This document shows positions 36,665-45,342 of a stretch of DNA of 64,000 nt, piece after piece. Positions within the stretch are counted from its first letter, which is position 1, and every line of letters starts with the position of its first letter. The position numbers and the translations under genes were made by a program. The stretch lies in contig NZ_CP050134.2 of NCBI RefSeq assembly GCF_011612265.2, positions 620,001 through 684,000 on the forward strand, in the 5' to 3' direction. Source of the DNA: Corynebacterium matruchotii (GTDB lineage Bacteria; Actinomycetota; Actinomycetes; Mycobacteriales; Mycobacteriaceae). The notes below the pieces were generated by a model. That model was not told where the DNA came from, made no database searches, and worked only from the letters and a program-made list of their open reading frames with translations.

Positions 36665-37348
36665 ATGACCCGCCGCCTCATCATGCTGCGCCACGGCCAA
36701 ACCGACTACAACGCCACCCGCCGGATGCAAGGCCACCTCAACACCAAGCTCAGCCCGGTCGGATTCGAACAAGCAGCAGCGGCGGCAGACTTCCTCACCA
36801 ACAAAAACATCATCAAAATCGTTTCCTCCGACCTCGATCGAGCATTTGACACCGCCACCGTGATCGGCCAACGCCTCAACCTGCCCGTAGAAAAAGACGA
36901 ACGACTCCGGGAAACACATTTAGGCCTGTGGCAGTCCCGCTCCCACGACGAAGTCGACCAACTCTACCCCGGCATGCGGGCACTATGGCGGCACGATGCG
37001 ACATGGGCACCCCCCGGTGGCGAATCCAGAGTCGAAGTGGCGCGCCGGGCCCGGCCGGTGGTGACAGAGCTCATGCAGTCGCTGGCGGATTGGGACTCCG
37101 CAACGGTGCTGCTTGTCGCTCACGGCGGGATAATTAGCGCCTTGACCTCGAATTTATTGGAGCTTCAGGTGCGGCAGTACCCGCTGTTTTCCGGGTTGGG
37201 GAACGCATGCGGGTCGCAGCTTACCGCCCGTCCGCGCTGGTCGGCCGCCGAGGATCGGGAGCAGTTGACGCCGCCAGAGTTCAGCCCCGCCACCGTGGCC
37301 GACGCCCAATGGTATTTGGATGGGTGGAACATTGGGGTATCGGCATAG
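36665..37348 (+). CDS. Histidine phosphatase, GpgP-like
   Basis: 227 residues of the phosphoglycerate-mutase superfamily, with the phospho-acceptor motif LRHGQTDYN near residue 9 and a later catalytic LLVAHGGII. Its place directly after rsfS matches the mycobacterial gene for glucosyl-3-phosphoglycerate phosphatase (GpgP), which acts in methylglucose lipopolysaccharide synthesis. That specific role is inferred from gene order only. AGGAG inside the end of rsfS serves as ribosome site. Confidence 0.88.
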   Translation: MTRRLIMLRHGQTDYNATRRMQGHLNTKLSPVGFEQAAAAADFLTNKNIIKIVSSDLDRAFDTATVIGQRLNLPVEKDERLRETHLGLWQSRSHDEVDQLYPGMRALWRHDATWAPPGGESRVEVARRARPVVTELMQSLADWDSATVLLVAHGGIISALTSNLLELQVRQYPLFSGLGNACGSQLTARPRWSAAEDREQLTPPEFSPATVADAQWYLDGWNIGVSA

Positions 37349-37370
37349 CCTGCGGGTTTCGGCGTATCAC

Positions 37371-37382
37371 GCTTTTCGACGC
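37371..37382 (-). repeat. Exact copy of the dispersed 12-mer (complement strand)
   Basis: GCTTTTCGACGC lies 22 bp after the stop of the phosphatase gene. Confidence 0.75.
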
Positions 37383-37443
37383 ACCAAGGTGGACGAACCT
37401 GGTAAACAGGGATAGTAGATCTGTTAAGTAGGTGAGTGATTTT

Positions 37444-38373
37444 ATGCCAGTTCGAGTGGTGACTGATACCTCAGCGGGGCTGCCGGAACATGTGGCCCGG
37501 GATTTGGGGATTACGGTGTTAGACCTGCATATGGTGGGGGATGAGGATGATAAATCCACCTCCGGCCTGTCTTCTTTGGAACTGGCGGCGGCCTATGCCC
37601 GCCAATTAGAGCGTGGTGGCGACGCTGGGGTGGTGGCGTTGCATCTTTCCAAAGACCTATCTGCCACCTGGTCGGCCGCCGTGGCTGCCTCGGCGGTTTT
37701 CGACGGCTCTGTGGCGGTGATCGACACCAAAAGCGTGGGAATGAACGTGGGGGCGGCGGCCATGGCTGCGGCCCGCATTGCGATGGATGGGGCATCGCTT
37801 GCCGAGTGCGCGGAATTGGCGGAGGACACGCTTTCCCGGTCGGAGACCTGGCTCTATTTGCACCGGATTGATGAGATTCGCAAGTCCGGGAGGATTTCGG
37901 CGGCGACCGCCATGGTGTCGGTGGCGTTGGCGACGAAACCGATCATGCAGATTCATAACGGCCGAATTGAATTAGCAATCAAAACCCGCACCCAGGCGAA
38001 AGCGTTTTCGAAACTCACCGAGTTGATTACGGCGCGTGCGGGGGGACTGCCCGCATTCGTGGCGATCCAACACTGTGAGGCCAAGGAGGCGGCCCGGGCG
38101 CTGGAGGATCAGCTGAAAGCCAGCCTGCCGGTGGACTCATCCATCATGATGATGCCCATGGAGTCGGTGCTGGCGGTGCACTGTGGTCCGGGGGCGTTGG
38201 GCGTGTCCGTGGTGTTCTCCCAGGCGGAGTCCGAGGTGAACGCCGCGCTGGCGGATGATGCCGAGGATGCGGCACCCGACCCTGGCCCGGAGGGCGAAAT
38301 CGCCGATGATTCGGCGGCGATGGCGCTTCCCGCCCCATCGCAGGTTCCCACGAATGAGGTAGCCCAAAAGTAG
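37444..38373 (+). CDS. DegV-family fatty-acid-binding protein
   Basis: 309 residues. DegV proteins bind a fatty acid and serve as the carrier subunit for fatty-acid kinase FakA. Visible motifs are VRVVTDTSAGLP at the N-terminus, LSKDLSATW, VAVIDTKSVGMNVGAA and MVSVALATKPIM. The acidic tail of about 35 residues is unusual. I prefer ATG 37444 with AGGTGAG upstream; GTG 37432 is also possible. It is followed by the DnaA-box region. Confidence 0.92.
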   Translation: MPVRVVTDTSAGLPEHVARDLGITVLDLHMVGDEDDKSTSGLSSLELAAAYARQLERGGDAGVVALHLSKDLSATWSAAVAASAVFDGSVAVIDTKSVGMNVGAAAMAAARIAMDGASLAECAELAEDTLSRSETWLYLHRIDEIRKSGRISAATAMVSVALATKPIMQIHNGRIELAIKTRTQAKAFSKLTELITARAGGLPAFVAIQHCEAKEAARALEDQLKASLPVDSSIMMMPMESVLAVHCGPGALGVSVVFSQAESEVNAALADDAEDAAPDPGPEGEIADDSAAMALPAPSQVPTNEVAQK

Positions 38374-38415
38374 GCGGTTGGGGTGCTAGTTCCCTACTGT
38401 GACGGGAGGGAAAAG

Positions 38416-38468
38416 TTATCCACAGGTTAATGAATACGGGTTTTTCATTAACCTCCGGGTTATCCACA
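38416..38468. promoter_or_regulatory. Two DnaA boxes flanking a perfect hairpin
   Basis: TTATCCACA occurs exactly at 38416-38424 and 38460-38468, in the same orientation and 44 bp apart. Between them AGGTTAATGA (38424-38433) and TCATTAACCT (38445-38454) form a perfect 10-bp stem. Both 9-mers match the consensus DnaA box. The site lies about 50 bp upstream of comEA-comEC-holA and after degV. It could be a DnaA-controlled promoter or a DnaA-titration site. Confidence 0.75.
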
Positions 38469-38520
38469 ACACAACATTACCCCTGGTGGCGGCGCTGATC
38501 TGCGCCATAGTGTGGAGCTT

Positions 38521-39255
38521 ATGAACGCCACCACCGTCAAAGCCCGCCTCCACGACCTCACCCACCCCACCGGTGTCGAAGACACCCTGAGCGTCGATTT
38601 TCCCAACAATCGACCCTTCCGGTTGGCCATCACCCCACCCGCCGCAATCGGGGTGGCAATACTCTGCGCCCTGGTGGGGGTAGGGTTTATCGCGTGGCAT
38701 TTTTGCGCACCACCCGCCAACCCCGCGGCTGGTGCGCGGCTTTCTTCACCGCATACGACCGTGCCCCTGGTCCCAGCGTCGGCGGCCGCCACCACCGCGA
38801 GTGCCCCCATGTCCGTGATCGTCGCGGTCGTCGGCGAGGTCGACCGGCCCGGCCTGCACACTTTCGCCCCCACCGCCCGGGTCGCCGACGCTCTGGCCGC
38901 GGCCCAACCCAAACCTCAGGCCCAAACCCTGGGCCTGAACCTTGCCCAAAAGCTTGCCGACGGCCAACAGATTGTCGTCCCTAACATCGACGCCGGGCCG
39001 GTTCCACCCCCACCATCAGGCATTTCCGGCGGGGTGCCGTCGCAAGGCGGCACCCAGGTCACCGGCAAAATATCGCTTAATACCGCCACCGTCCAGGAGC
39101 TCACCACATTGACCGGGGTGGGGGAGAAGACCGCCCAAGCCATTATCGCCTACCGTGACGCCCACGGCGGGTTCACCAGCATTGATGAGCTGCAACAAGT
39201 CAAGGGGATTGGGCCGGCAAAATTCGCCACCATCAGCCCCGAAGTCACCCTGTGA
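38521..39255 (+). CDS. comEA: ComEA-type DNA-binding competence protein
   Basis: 244 residues from ATG 38521 (GTG 38512 is possible). A cytoplasmic N-terminus of about 40 residues and one membrane helix (about 43-62) are followed by a SLBB domain (VAVVGEVDRPG) and a C-terminal helix-hairpin-helix pair (ISLNTATVQELTTLTGVG, FTSIDELQQVKGIG). These bind double-stranded DNA outside the membrane during uptake. CATAGT lies 9 nt before the ATG, fitting a leaderless start. comEC overlaps or abuts its stop. Confidence 0.93.
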   Translation: MNATTVKARLHDLTHPTGVEDTLSVDFPNNRPFRLAITPPAAIGVAILCALVGVGFIAWHFCAPPANPAAGARLSSPHTTVPLVPASAAATTASAPMSVIVAVVGEVDRPGLHTFAPTARVADALAAAQPKPQAQTLGLNLAQKLADGQQIVVPNIDAGPVPPPPSGISGGVPSQGGTQVTGKISLNTATVQELTTLTGVGEKTAQAIIAYRDAHGGFTSIDELQQVKGIGPAKFATISPEVTL

Positions 39256-39257
39256 CC

Positions 39258-40928
39258 ATGGCCGAGCTTCGCCTCATTCCGCCTGCGGCACTCCTCTGGG
39301 TGGTCACCCTCATCATCATTGGCACCCGCACCCCCTGGTGGGCGTTAGCACTGGTGTTCGTCGTGGGGGTGGGCGTGGCGTTTTGGGATGTGGGCCTCGC
39401 CCTCACTACTACCGTCGTCGGGGTTCTCGGGGTTTTGATCACCAGCATCCGGGCCATGATTGTCGACACCACCACCATCCACCCTGTGGTCACCGCCACG
39501 GCCGCGTCCTACGCCCACCGCACAAACACCGGGTGGATCCAGCAGTTTCGCATCGACGACTACCCCGTCACCCTGCCGGTCATCACCCACCAGCGCCCCG
39601 ACATTCCCATCGGCACACTCACCGAACTTCACGGCAACCCCATCGCCACCACCAATTTTGGTCTCGGGAACACCCTGTTTCTTGCCACCACCGCCCACCC
39701 CATCGGTCGCCCCGACCTCCTCCACCAATGGGGAACATGGGTTCGAGAAACCTTTGCCCACGCCGTGGCCGCCCACACCAGTGGCGACGCCGCCGCCCTC
39801 ATCCCCGCAATGGTGCTCGGCGACACCACCGGCCAAACCCCCGAATTCACGCAGCGGTTCGTCGCTACCGGGCTCACCCACCTCAGCGCGGTCTCCGGGT
39901 CCAACGTGGCATTGGTCACCACCGCGGCCGTGCTCCTCGTCGCCCACCGCAGCCCCCGCACTCGTGCCGCGGTCGCCGCGCTCGCCCTGCTCGGCTACGT
40001 CGTCATCGTCGGGCCCGACGCCTCGGTGCTCCGGGCGGCAGCCACCGGCATCGTTGGGCTCATCATCATGCTCAGCGCCACCACCAAGGCGCCCAGCCAC
40101 ACCCTCGCCCTCGTGGTCATCGGTCTCATCCTCTACGACTCCAGCCTGGCCGTCCACTACGGCTTCGCCCTTTCCGTCGCCGCGACCGGCGGCATCATCG
40201 CGGCGGTCCCGTCCCTCCATACCCTGATCGGTCGCACCAATCTTCCCGACATTATCGTGCGCGCCCTGGCCGTGGCGCTCGCCGCCCACCTGGTCACCAT
40301 GCCCATCGTGGCGCTCATGAGCAACCGCGTTTCGGTCATCGCCGTTGCCGCCAACCTGCTTGCCGCACCCGCCGTGGCCCCCATCACCATACTGGGGCTC
40401 GTCGCAGCCATCCTCAGCCTGCTCCCCGGCGGGTTGGAAACCATTCCCCTTGCCATCATCGGACCGCTCGCTCACTGGATCGGTCTCGTCGCCACCGGCG
40501 GCGCCGCGCTCCCCGGGGCCACCATCGCCCTCCCCGCTGCCTTGGCCCCGGCCTGGGCGGCGCTGGCCGCCGCCTGGACCATATGGCTCATCTATCGACA
40601 ACACTTTCGAATACTCGTGGGTGTGGTGCTTATTCTGCTGTTCGCCCCAGGCATCCCCATGCTCACCGGGGCCCGCCGCATTGACCCCCATACCCTCATC
40701 ACCTACACCGTCCCCACCAAGGACCACCTCATCACCCTCGATAAAACCGGCGGCATCCCGCCCGATGCCCAGCTCATCATGATCGAGCGGCCGCCACCTT
40801 CGGGGCGTCGACAAGCTCACCGGTCCAGGCCCACCGTGACCCGCACTGGCGTGCCCGTTGTGGTTATGGGCGTTGACGTGGATCTTTACGAGGACGGCAC
40901 CCAGCACGCCGCGGACGGCAGCTTCTGA
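39258..40928 (+). CDS. comEC: ComEC/Rec2 DNA channel, short form
   Basis: 556 residues; GTG 39252 overlaps the comEA stop as GTGA and is the alternative start. Two N-terminal membrane helices, an OB-like region and the competence domain (MVLGDTTGQTPEF then GLTHLSAVSGSNVALV) with about eight more helices make a channel for single-stranded DNA. The C-terminal metallo-beta-lactamase domain found in long ComEC proteins is absent: only about 95 mostly hydrophilic residues follow the last helix. A copy of the dispersed 12-mer (GCGTCGACAAGC) lies at 40805-40816. Confidence 0.92.
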   Translation: MAELRLIPPAALLWVVTLIIIGTRTPWWALALVFVVGVGVAFWDVGLALTTTVVGVLGVLITSIRAMIVDTTTIHPVVTATAASYAHRTNTGWIQQFRIDDYPVTLPVITHQRPDIPIGTLTELHGNPIATTNFGLGNTLFLATTAHPIGRPDLLHQWGTWVRETFAHAVAAHTSGDAAALIPAMVLGDTTGQTPEFTQRFVATGLTHLSAVSGSNVALVTTAAVLLVAHRSPRTRAAVAALALLGYVVIVGPDASVLRAAATGIVGLIIMLSATTKAPSHTLALVVIGLILYDSSLAVHYGFALSVAATGGIIAAVPSLHTLIGRTNLPDIIVRALAVALAAHLVTMPIVALMSNRVSVIAVAANLLAAPAVAPITILGLVAAILSLLPGGLETIPLAIIGPLAHWIGLVATGGAALPGATIALPAALAPAWAALAAAWTIWLIYRQHFRILVGVVLILLFAPGIPMLTGARRIDPHTLITYTVPTKDHLITLDKTGGIPPDAQLIMIERPPPSGRRQAHRSRPTVTRTGVPVVVMGVDVDLYEDGTQHAADGSF

Positions 40929-40945
40929 CCGTATAAAGTAAAACC

Positions 40946-41914
40946 ATGCCCACCCCCATCACACCCAGCCCGCAGGTGCACCTCATTGTCGGTGCCGAAG
41001 AGTTCCTGGCCGAACGCGCCCGCCTCGACATTGTGGCCCAGCTCAAACAGCAATCCTCGGAGGGGGAGAACCTCATGGTCACCACCTTGCGGGCTGGGGA
41101 TGTGACCGAGTCGGAGCTCATCGAGCTGTGCAGCCCCTCGCTTTTCGGGGAGGACCGCATCGTGGTGCTCACCAAGCTGGAGGATGCGGGGAAGGAACCC
41201 GCCGATCTTATCCTCAAGTTTGCGGTGAATCCCGCCCCCGGCGTTGCCATCATTCTCATGCATAATGGCGGCGGCCGCACCAAGGCGTTGGTGCCCAAGC
41301 TCAAGAAGATTGCCACCGTTCACCAGGCTGAGAAGCTCAAGCCCCAGGAGCGGATGGGGTGGGTGACCAACGAGTTTCGGCGCCATAATGTGCGGCCCAC
41401 CCCCGACGTGGTTCAGGCGGTGCTCGCCGGTGTGGGCTCGGATTTGCGGGAACTCGCCAGTGCCGTCAGCCAGCTTGTTGCCGACACCGGTGGGGTGGTG
41501 ACAGCTCAGGCCGTCCACGATTATTATGCGGGCGTTGCCGAGGTTTCCGGTTTTGATATTGCCGATTACGCGTGCAGCGGTCAGGAGCAGCGCGCCCTGG
41601 TCAGCATGCGTCGGGCATTGCAATTAGGGCTGGAACCTGCGGCGTTGGCGGCAGCGCTGGCCATGAAGGTGTCCGGTATCGCCCGGCTATATAGCCTGCG
41701 CGGCAGGGTGGACAGGTCGCTTGCCGGCAGCCTGGGCATGCACCCGTTTGTGTTAGAGAAAACCGCCCAGATTGCCCGTCGCTGGTCCGGCGATGCGGTC
41801 AGCGATGCCGTCATTATTGTCGCCGACCTGGATGCCACAGTGAAGGGCCAAGGAGGCGACCCCCATTTCGCCCTGGAAAACGCCGTGCGGCGCATATCCC
41901 AGCTTGCCAGGTAG
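40946..41914 (+). CDS. holA: DNA polymerase III delta subunit
   Basis: 322 residues. Delta opens the beta sliding clamp as part of the clamp loader. The N-terminal region has HLIVGAEEFLAERA, then a three-domain AAA+-like fold without a working Walker A, as normal for delta. The end IAQLAR-type ISQLAR is typical. TATAAA ends 8 nt before ATG 40946, suggesting an own leaderless promoter in addition to read-through from comEC. It lies in the usual place before rpsT. Confidence 0.93.
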   Translation: MPTPITPSPQVHLIVGAEEFLAERARLDIVAQLKQQSSEGENLMVTTLRAGDVTESELIELCSPSLFGEDRIVVLTKLEDAGKEPADLILKFAVNPAPGVAIILMHNGGGRTKALVPKLKKIATVHQAEKLKPQERMGWVTNEFRRHNVRPTPDVVQAVLAGVGSDLRELASAVSQLVADTGGVVTAQAVHDYYAGVAEVSGFDIADYACSGQEQRALVSMRRALQLGLEPAALAAALAMKVSGIARLYSLRGRVDRSLAGSLGMHPFVLEKTAQIARRWSGDAVSDAVIIVADLDATVKGQGGDPHFALENAVRRISQLAR

Positions 41915-41934
41915 CGTCCGCCATAATAGAAAGC

Positions 41935-42438
41935 ATGACCGAAAAATCTATTAGCGCTGAAGAACTGGAACAAAGATACGCCGACGCTACCGTCAGCAAT
42001 GCCCTCACCGATGAGGGCGCCCAGGAATTGCCGCCCGAACTGCAGGATTTTGTCGACAAACTGTTCGAACTCGCCCGCACCGGCACGGTTCCGCCCGGTG
42101 AGCCTTCCGCCGCCGATCAGCTTGCCGGCTATGTGACCGCCGGCCTCAGCCCGAACCTCACCAATCATGAAGGCAATACGCTGCTCATGCTTGCCGCCTA
42201 CAACGGTCACGCCGATATCGTGACGGCGCTTGCCCAGCACGGTGCCGATGTTGACCGGCTTAACGACCGGGGCCAGTCGCCGCTCGCCGGTGCGATTTTC
42301 AAGCAAGAAACCGCCGTGATCGAGGCGTTGTTGGCGGCTGGGGCCGACCCGCTGGCCGGGCATCCGACCGCCATTGACTGCGCCACCATGTTCGGCCAAA
42401 CCGAGCTTGCAGATAGGTTAAACCTGATGCTTAACTAA
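41935..42438 (+). CDS. Ankyrin-repeat protein
   Basis: 167 residues. An N-terminal helical region (1-70) precedes about three ankyrin repeats: NLTNHEGNTLLMLAAYNGH, DRLNDRGQSPLAGAIFK and DPLAGHPTAIDCATMFGQTE. There is no signal peptide, so it is a cytoplasmic protein-interaction module with unknown partner. CATAAT ends 7 nt before the ATG and no ribosome site exists, so it is probably leaderless. It is 20 bp after holA and 6 bp before the exporter gene. Confidence 0.9.
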   Translation: MTEKSISAEELEQRYADATVSNALTDEGAQELPPELQDFVDKLFELARTGTVPPGEPSAADQLAGYVTAGLSPNLTNHEGNTLLMLAAYNGHADIVTALAQHGADVDRLNDRGQSPLAGAIFKQETAVIEALLAAGADPLAGHPTAIDCATMFGQTELADRLNLMLN

Positions 42439-42444
42439 TGACTT

Positions 42445-43098
42445 ATGCCATTAGCGCAACTTGGAACCCTAGTATTACTGAATGTGGCGGGTATGGCCAC
42501 TCCCGGCCCTGACCTGTTGCTTCTTACCCGTATGGCCACGAGATCCCGGAGGCACGCTTTGGCTAGCGTATCCGGGATTAGCACCGGGTTGGTGTTGTGG
42601 GTTTCGCTCACTGTGTTTGGGGCGGCCGCGTTGTTGATAACCTACCCCGTGTTGGAAAGCGTGATCAAACTTGTGGGCGGGGTGTGGTTGGTGTGGATGG
42701 GGCGGGGCATGATTCTTGCCGCCCGCGCCCAGTTTCGGGATCGCATGAATGTTGATATTGATGTGAATACGATCTTTGGCACGCCGTGGAAGAGCTACCA
42801 GCAGGGGCTTTTCACGAATCTTTCCAACCCTAAAGTGGTGTTGTATTTCGCGGCGATCATTGCCCCGCTCATGCCGGCGCATCCCACCATGGGGGATGCG
42901 GTGCTGATTGTGCTGTCCATTGTGGCCAGCACGTTTCTTGGCTTTTCGACGCTCGCGTTTCTCCTTTCTACCAAGGCCATGCGGAAAAGATTTGTCTCGG
43001 CGGGCCCATACATCGACATGGGTTCTGGGATATTTTTCGTCATCGCCGGTGCATCACTTGCTATTAATGGAATTGCTACCTTGTTAATGGGCAAATAA
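42445..43098 (+). CDS. LysE/RhtB-family amino-acid exporter
   Basis: 217 residues with six hydrophobic helices. The family signature is at the N-terminus: NVAGMATPGPDLLLLTRMATRS, split by helix 1, followed by SVSGISTGLVLW, and GLFTNLSNPKVVLYF in the middle. The family exports basic or neutral amino acids and homoserine; the substrate here is unknown. It follows the ankyrin gene by 6 bp and is closed by a terminator. Confidence 0.93.
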   Translation: MPLAQLGTLVLLNVAGMATPGPDLLLLTRMATRSRRHALASVSGISTGLVLWVSLTVFGAAALLITYPVLESVIKLVGGVWLVWMGRGMILAARAQFRDRMNVDIDVNTIFGTPWKSYQQGLFTNLSNPKVVLYFAAIIAPLMPAHPTMGDAVLIVLSIVASTFLGFSTLAFLLSTKAMRKRFVSAGPYIDMGSGIFFVIAGASLAINGIATLLMGK

Positions 43099-43099
43099 A

Positions 43100-43135
43100 A
43101 CCTGGTTGCCAGGGGCCTGCCAGGTGCCGTTTTTA
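43100..43135 (+). terminator. Terminator after the exporter gene
   Basis: ACCTGG and CCAGGT form a stem directly after the stop, followed 4 nt later by TTTTT. Confidence 0.6.
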
Positions 43136-43146
43136 TCGTTGCCGGT

Positions 43147-44175
43147 ATGTTTACTCCCAATGATGACATCATGGAATCGCGGCGGACCATTTCGCGCCGC
43201 CGTGCGCTAGGGGTTGGCGGCACCGTTGGTCTTGCCGGCCTCATCGCCGCCTGCGCTCCCGGAACGAAAACCACCAACACCGCAGCCAGCACCAGCACCA
43301 ATGCTTTTGCCACCTCGACGACGTCGGTGGCCGCCGCTGCCGCCAACGAACAGAAGCTGCGGGAATTGCTCAATGCGGCCCCCGGCTGCGTGACGACGCC
43401 CGAGGAAACCCAGGGTCCCTACTATTTTGATGTGGATTCCATCCGCAGCAATATCACCGAGGACCGCCCTGGTCTGCCACTGGAGCTTATGATTCGGGTG
43501 CAGAACGTGGAGGGCTGCGTGGTGGGATCGAGCGATAATCCAGTGGCCAATGCCGCGGTGGAAATCTGGCATTGCGATGCCGGTGGCGTGTACTCCGGTT
43601 TCGAAGTGTCCTCCCAGGCGGCCAATAATGGCGGCGCCGGTGGTGCTGGTGGTGGGGGTGCGGCGCCATCGGGCAACCCGCCGGCCGGCGATCCGCCTCA
43701 GGGCAATCCGCCATCCGGCACCCTGCCCCAAGGTGGTGGCGAGGGCGGCCCCGGCGGCGGGCCGCAGGGTGACGGCGACCAGTCCACTAGTGGTTCTGTG
43801 TCCGACGGCAGCTATGCCGCGGGCGATAAGGAGGCCACGACCTCGGACGATGGCACCTATTTGCGGGGTGCCCAAATGACTGACTCCGAGGGGATTGTGC
43901 GGTTTACCTCCATTTACCCCGGCTGGTATGTGTCTCGAACCGTGCACATACACGTCAAGGTGCATATTGACCGCAAGACGGTGCTCACCACCCAACTGTT
44001 CTTCGATGACACCTTGAGCGACACCATCAACGCGGATGTGAGCCCCTATAACGAGCACAAAAACCGCGACACCTATAACGACACCGACAAGATTTTCACC
44101 AAGGAAGGACTGGTGAAGGCCGAATACGACGGCACAAAAGTGCTGGCCGCAATCAACATTGGCATAGCGGCATAG
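43147..44175 (+). CDS. Exported intradiol dioxygenase-like lipoprotein
   Basis: 342 residues. The N-terminus has a twin-arginine-like SRRRALGVGG, a hydrophobic stretch and a lipobox LIAAC, so it is probably an exported lipoprotein. The intradiol ring-cleavage fold follows: PEETQGPYYFD, then VEIWHCDAGGVYSGF, and the iron-site region PGWYVSRTVHIHVKV with Tyr and two His. A Gly/Pro/Asn-rich insertion (about 160-225) interrupts the fold. Met9 (43171) is a possible start. The substrate is unknown; extracellular relatives are poorly characterised. It ends before a strong terminator. Confidence 0.88.
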   Translation: MFTPNDDIMESRRTISRRRALGVGGTVGLAGLIAACAPGTKTTNTAASTSTNAFATSTTSVAAAAANEQKLRELLNAAPGCVTTPEETQGPYYFDVDSIRSNITEDRPGLPLELMIRVQNVEGCVVGSSDNPVANAAVEIWHCDAGGVYSGFEVSSQAANNGGAGGAGGGGAAPSGNPPAGDPPQGNPPSGTLPQGGGEGGPGGGPQGDGDQSTSGSVSDGSYAAGDKEATTSDDGTYLRGAQMTDSEGIVRFTSIYPGWYVSRTVHIHVKVHIDRKTVLTTQLFFDDTLSDTINADVSPYNEHKNRDTYNDTDKIFTKEGLVKAEYDGTKVLAAINIGIAA

Positions 44176-44226
44176 TCCCTGTTACCCGCTGGGGTGCTAA
44201 AGTCGTCGCAAAGCACCCAGAGAACA

Positions 44227-44266
44227 AAGAACTCGCCCGCAGCGCATTCGTGCCGGGCGAGTTCTT
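44227..44266. terminator. Convergent terminator between the dioxygenase gene and rpsT
   Basis: A perfect 13-bp stem, AAGAACTCGCCCG with CGGGCGAGTTCTT and a 14-nt loop, serves both convergent genes. A CGTCGCAAAGC variant of the dispersed word lies at 44204-44214, just before it. Confidence 0.9.
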
Positions 44267-44289
44267 GCTATGTCAAGTCTTGTTGCGTT

Positions 44290-44553
44290 TTAGGACATTT
44301 TATTGAAGGCGTTTGCCATCTTGGACTTCTTGTTGGCGCCATTATTGCGGTGGAACACGCCCTTGGTGACAGCCTTGTCCATGGCGCGGGAGGCAACACG
44401 CAGCTGAGCCTCGGCGGCAGCCTTATCGCCGCTGGCCACGGCCTCACGGAACTTACGGATCTCGGTGCGCACAGCGGAGCGGATGGCTTGGTTACGCTGA
44501 CGGCGCTTTTCGTTGGTGAGCACCCGCTTCTTCTGGGACTTAATATTTGCCAT
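44290..44553 (-). CDS. rpsT: 30S ribosomal protein S20
   Basis: 87 residues, full length and very basic: [21 protein letters not shown] at the start, [19 protein letters not shown] at the end. AGAGGT precedes the ATG. It stands between holA and lepA as in related genomes. Confidence 0.98.
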   Translation of the reverse strand: MANIKSQKKRVLTNEKRRQRNQAIRSAVRTEIRKFREAVASGDKAAAEAQLRVASRAMDKAVTKGVFHRNNGANKKSKMANAFNKMS

Positions 44554-44685
44554 AATAATCTACCTCTTGGGTCTTGATGGAAGACCACCCGGGCATACAA
44601 TACCTCAACCCCAAGGTCCTGGTTGATTCTGCCTAGGTGTGTGTTGCATTGGGCAACGAGGAACTAGCCTAGCAGGACTCCCCAG

Positions 44686-45342
44686 CTAATTCCAACCATA
44701 TTCGTTGCGCAGCCGGCTGGCGATCCGATTGAATCGACCCAGGGGAATAACGGCCCCCTGGCGGCGAATGGCGGTTTCTGCCACCTTGATGACCTTATCG
44801 AGCCGCAGCCAGGAGCGGCGGCCTTGCTCGTCCCAGGGGCCCGACCCGATGTCTAACCATTTTTCGTCGTCGGCATGTTCCGGGTTGGGCGAGGTGATGA
44901 GCCCTAGTACGTGGTCGCCGGTGCGGCCGATGACCACCAGGGCACGCTCCGTAAACTTCGGGGTGGTGTCATCGGTGGTGGTTGTTGTCTCGTCATTGGG
45001 GTCCGCATCGTGGTTGGGCACCCAGAACCATACAACCTCACCAGGGTCAACTTGGCCGTCCATATTGGGGGCGTAGAAGATATTGCGGGGAAAGGAATCG
45101 CTGGTACATACGGTAAAATCGCAGGTAAAAGGCCTATCTGCTTTGGTTGGTTCGATGCCTTGCAAACCTAACCTGGAGTACAGCATGTCGAGACCTTCGT
45201 CGAGTGCACCCGTATGATCGCGGCGGAATGCCTCCAACACTTTGTCCAACCAGCGTTTGGGCTTTTTCTGGTCAGTGGGCTTCGGCTGATGAAGAATATG
45301 CCGGTGCCCACTTTCTTGACGCCGTAGCTTCATGGTCAACAC
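44686..45342 (-). CDS. PemK/MazF-like protein beside lepA
   Basis: 218 residues from GTG 45342, which has GGAGGTGA 5 nt upstream; ATG 45333 and GTG 45351 are alternatives. After a basic N-terminus of about 60 residues comes a MazF/PemK-like beta-barrel: GEVVWFWVPNHD, then ERALVVIGRTGDHVLGLITSP and the late SWLRLDKVIKV. Such proteins cut RNA in toxin-antitoxin pairs, but no antitoxin gene is next to it and the gene is a conserved neighbour of lepA in mycobacteria (Rv2405 as I recall). A housekeeping role is as likely as a toxin. Confidence 0.8.
   Translation of the reverse strand: MLTMKLRRQESGHRHILHQPKPTDQKKPKRWLDKVLEAFRRDHTGALDEGLDMLYSRLGLQGIEPTKADRPFTCDFTVCTSDSFPRNIFYAPNMDGQVDPGEVVWFWVPNHDADPNDETTTTTDDTTPKFTERALVVIGRTGDHVLGLITSPNPEHADDEKWLDIGSGPWDEQGRRSWLRLDKVIKVAETAIRRQGAVIPLGRFNRIASRLRNEYGWN

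Noticed and set aside
39155..40907. Long open frames of 509 and 520 codons over comEC in other frames
   Set aside because: Both are extreme in Arg/Pro/His or Gly/Asp content and have no motif. comEC in the same interval has clear family signatures.
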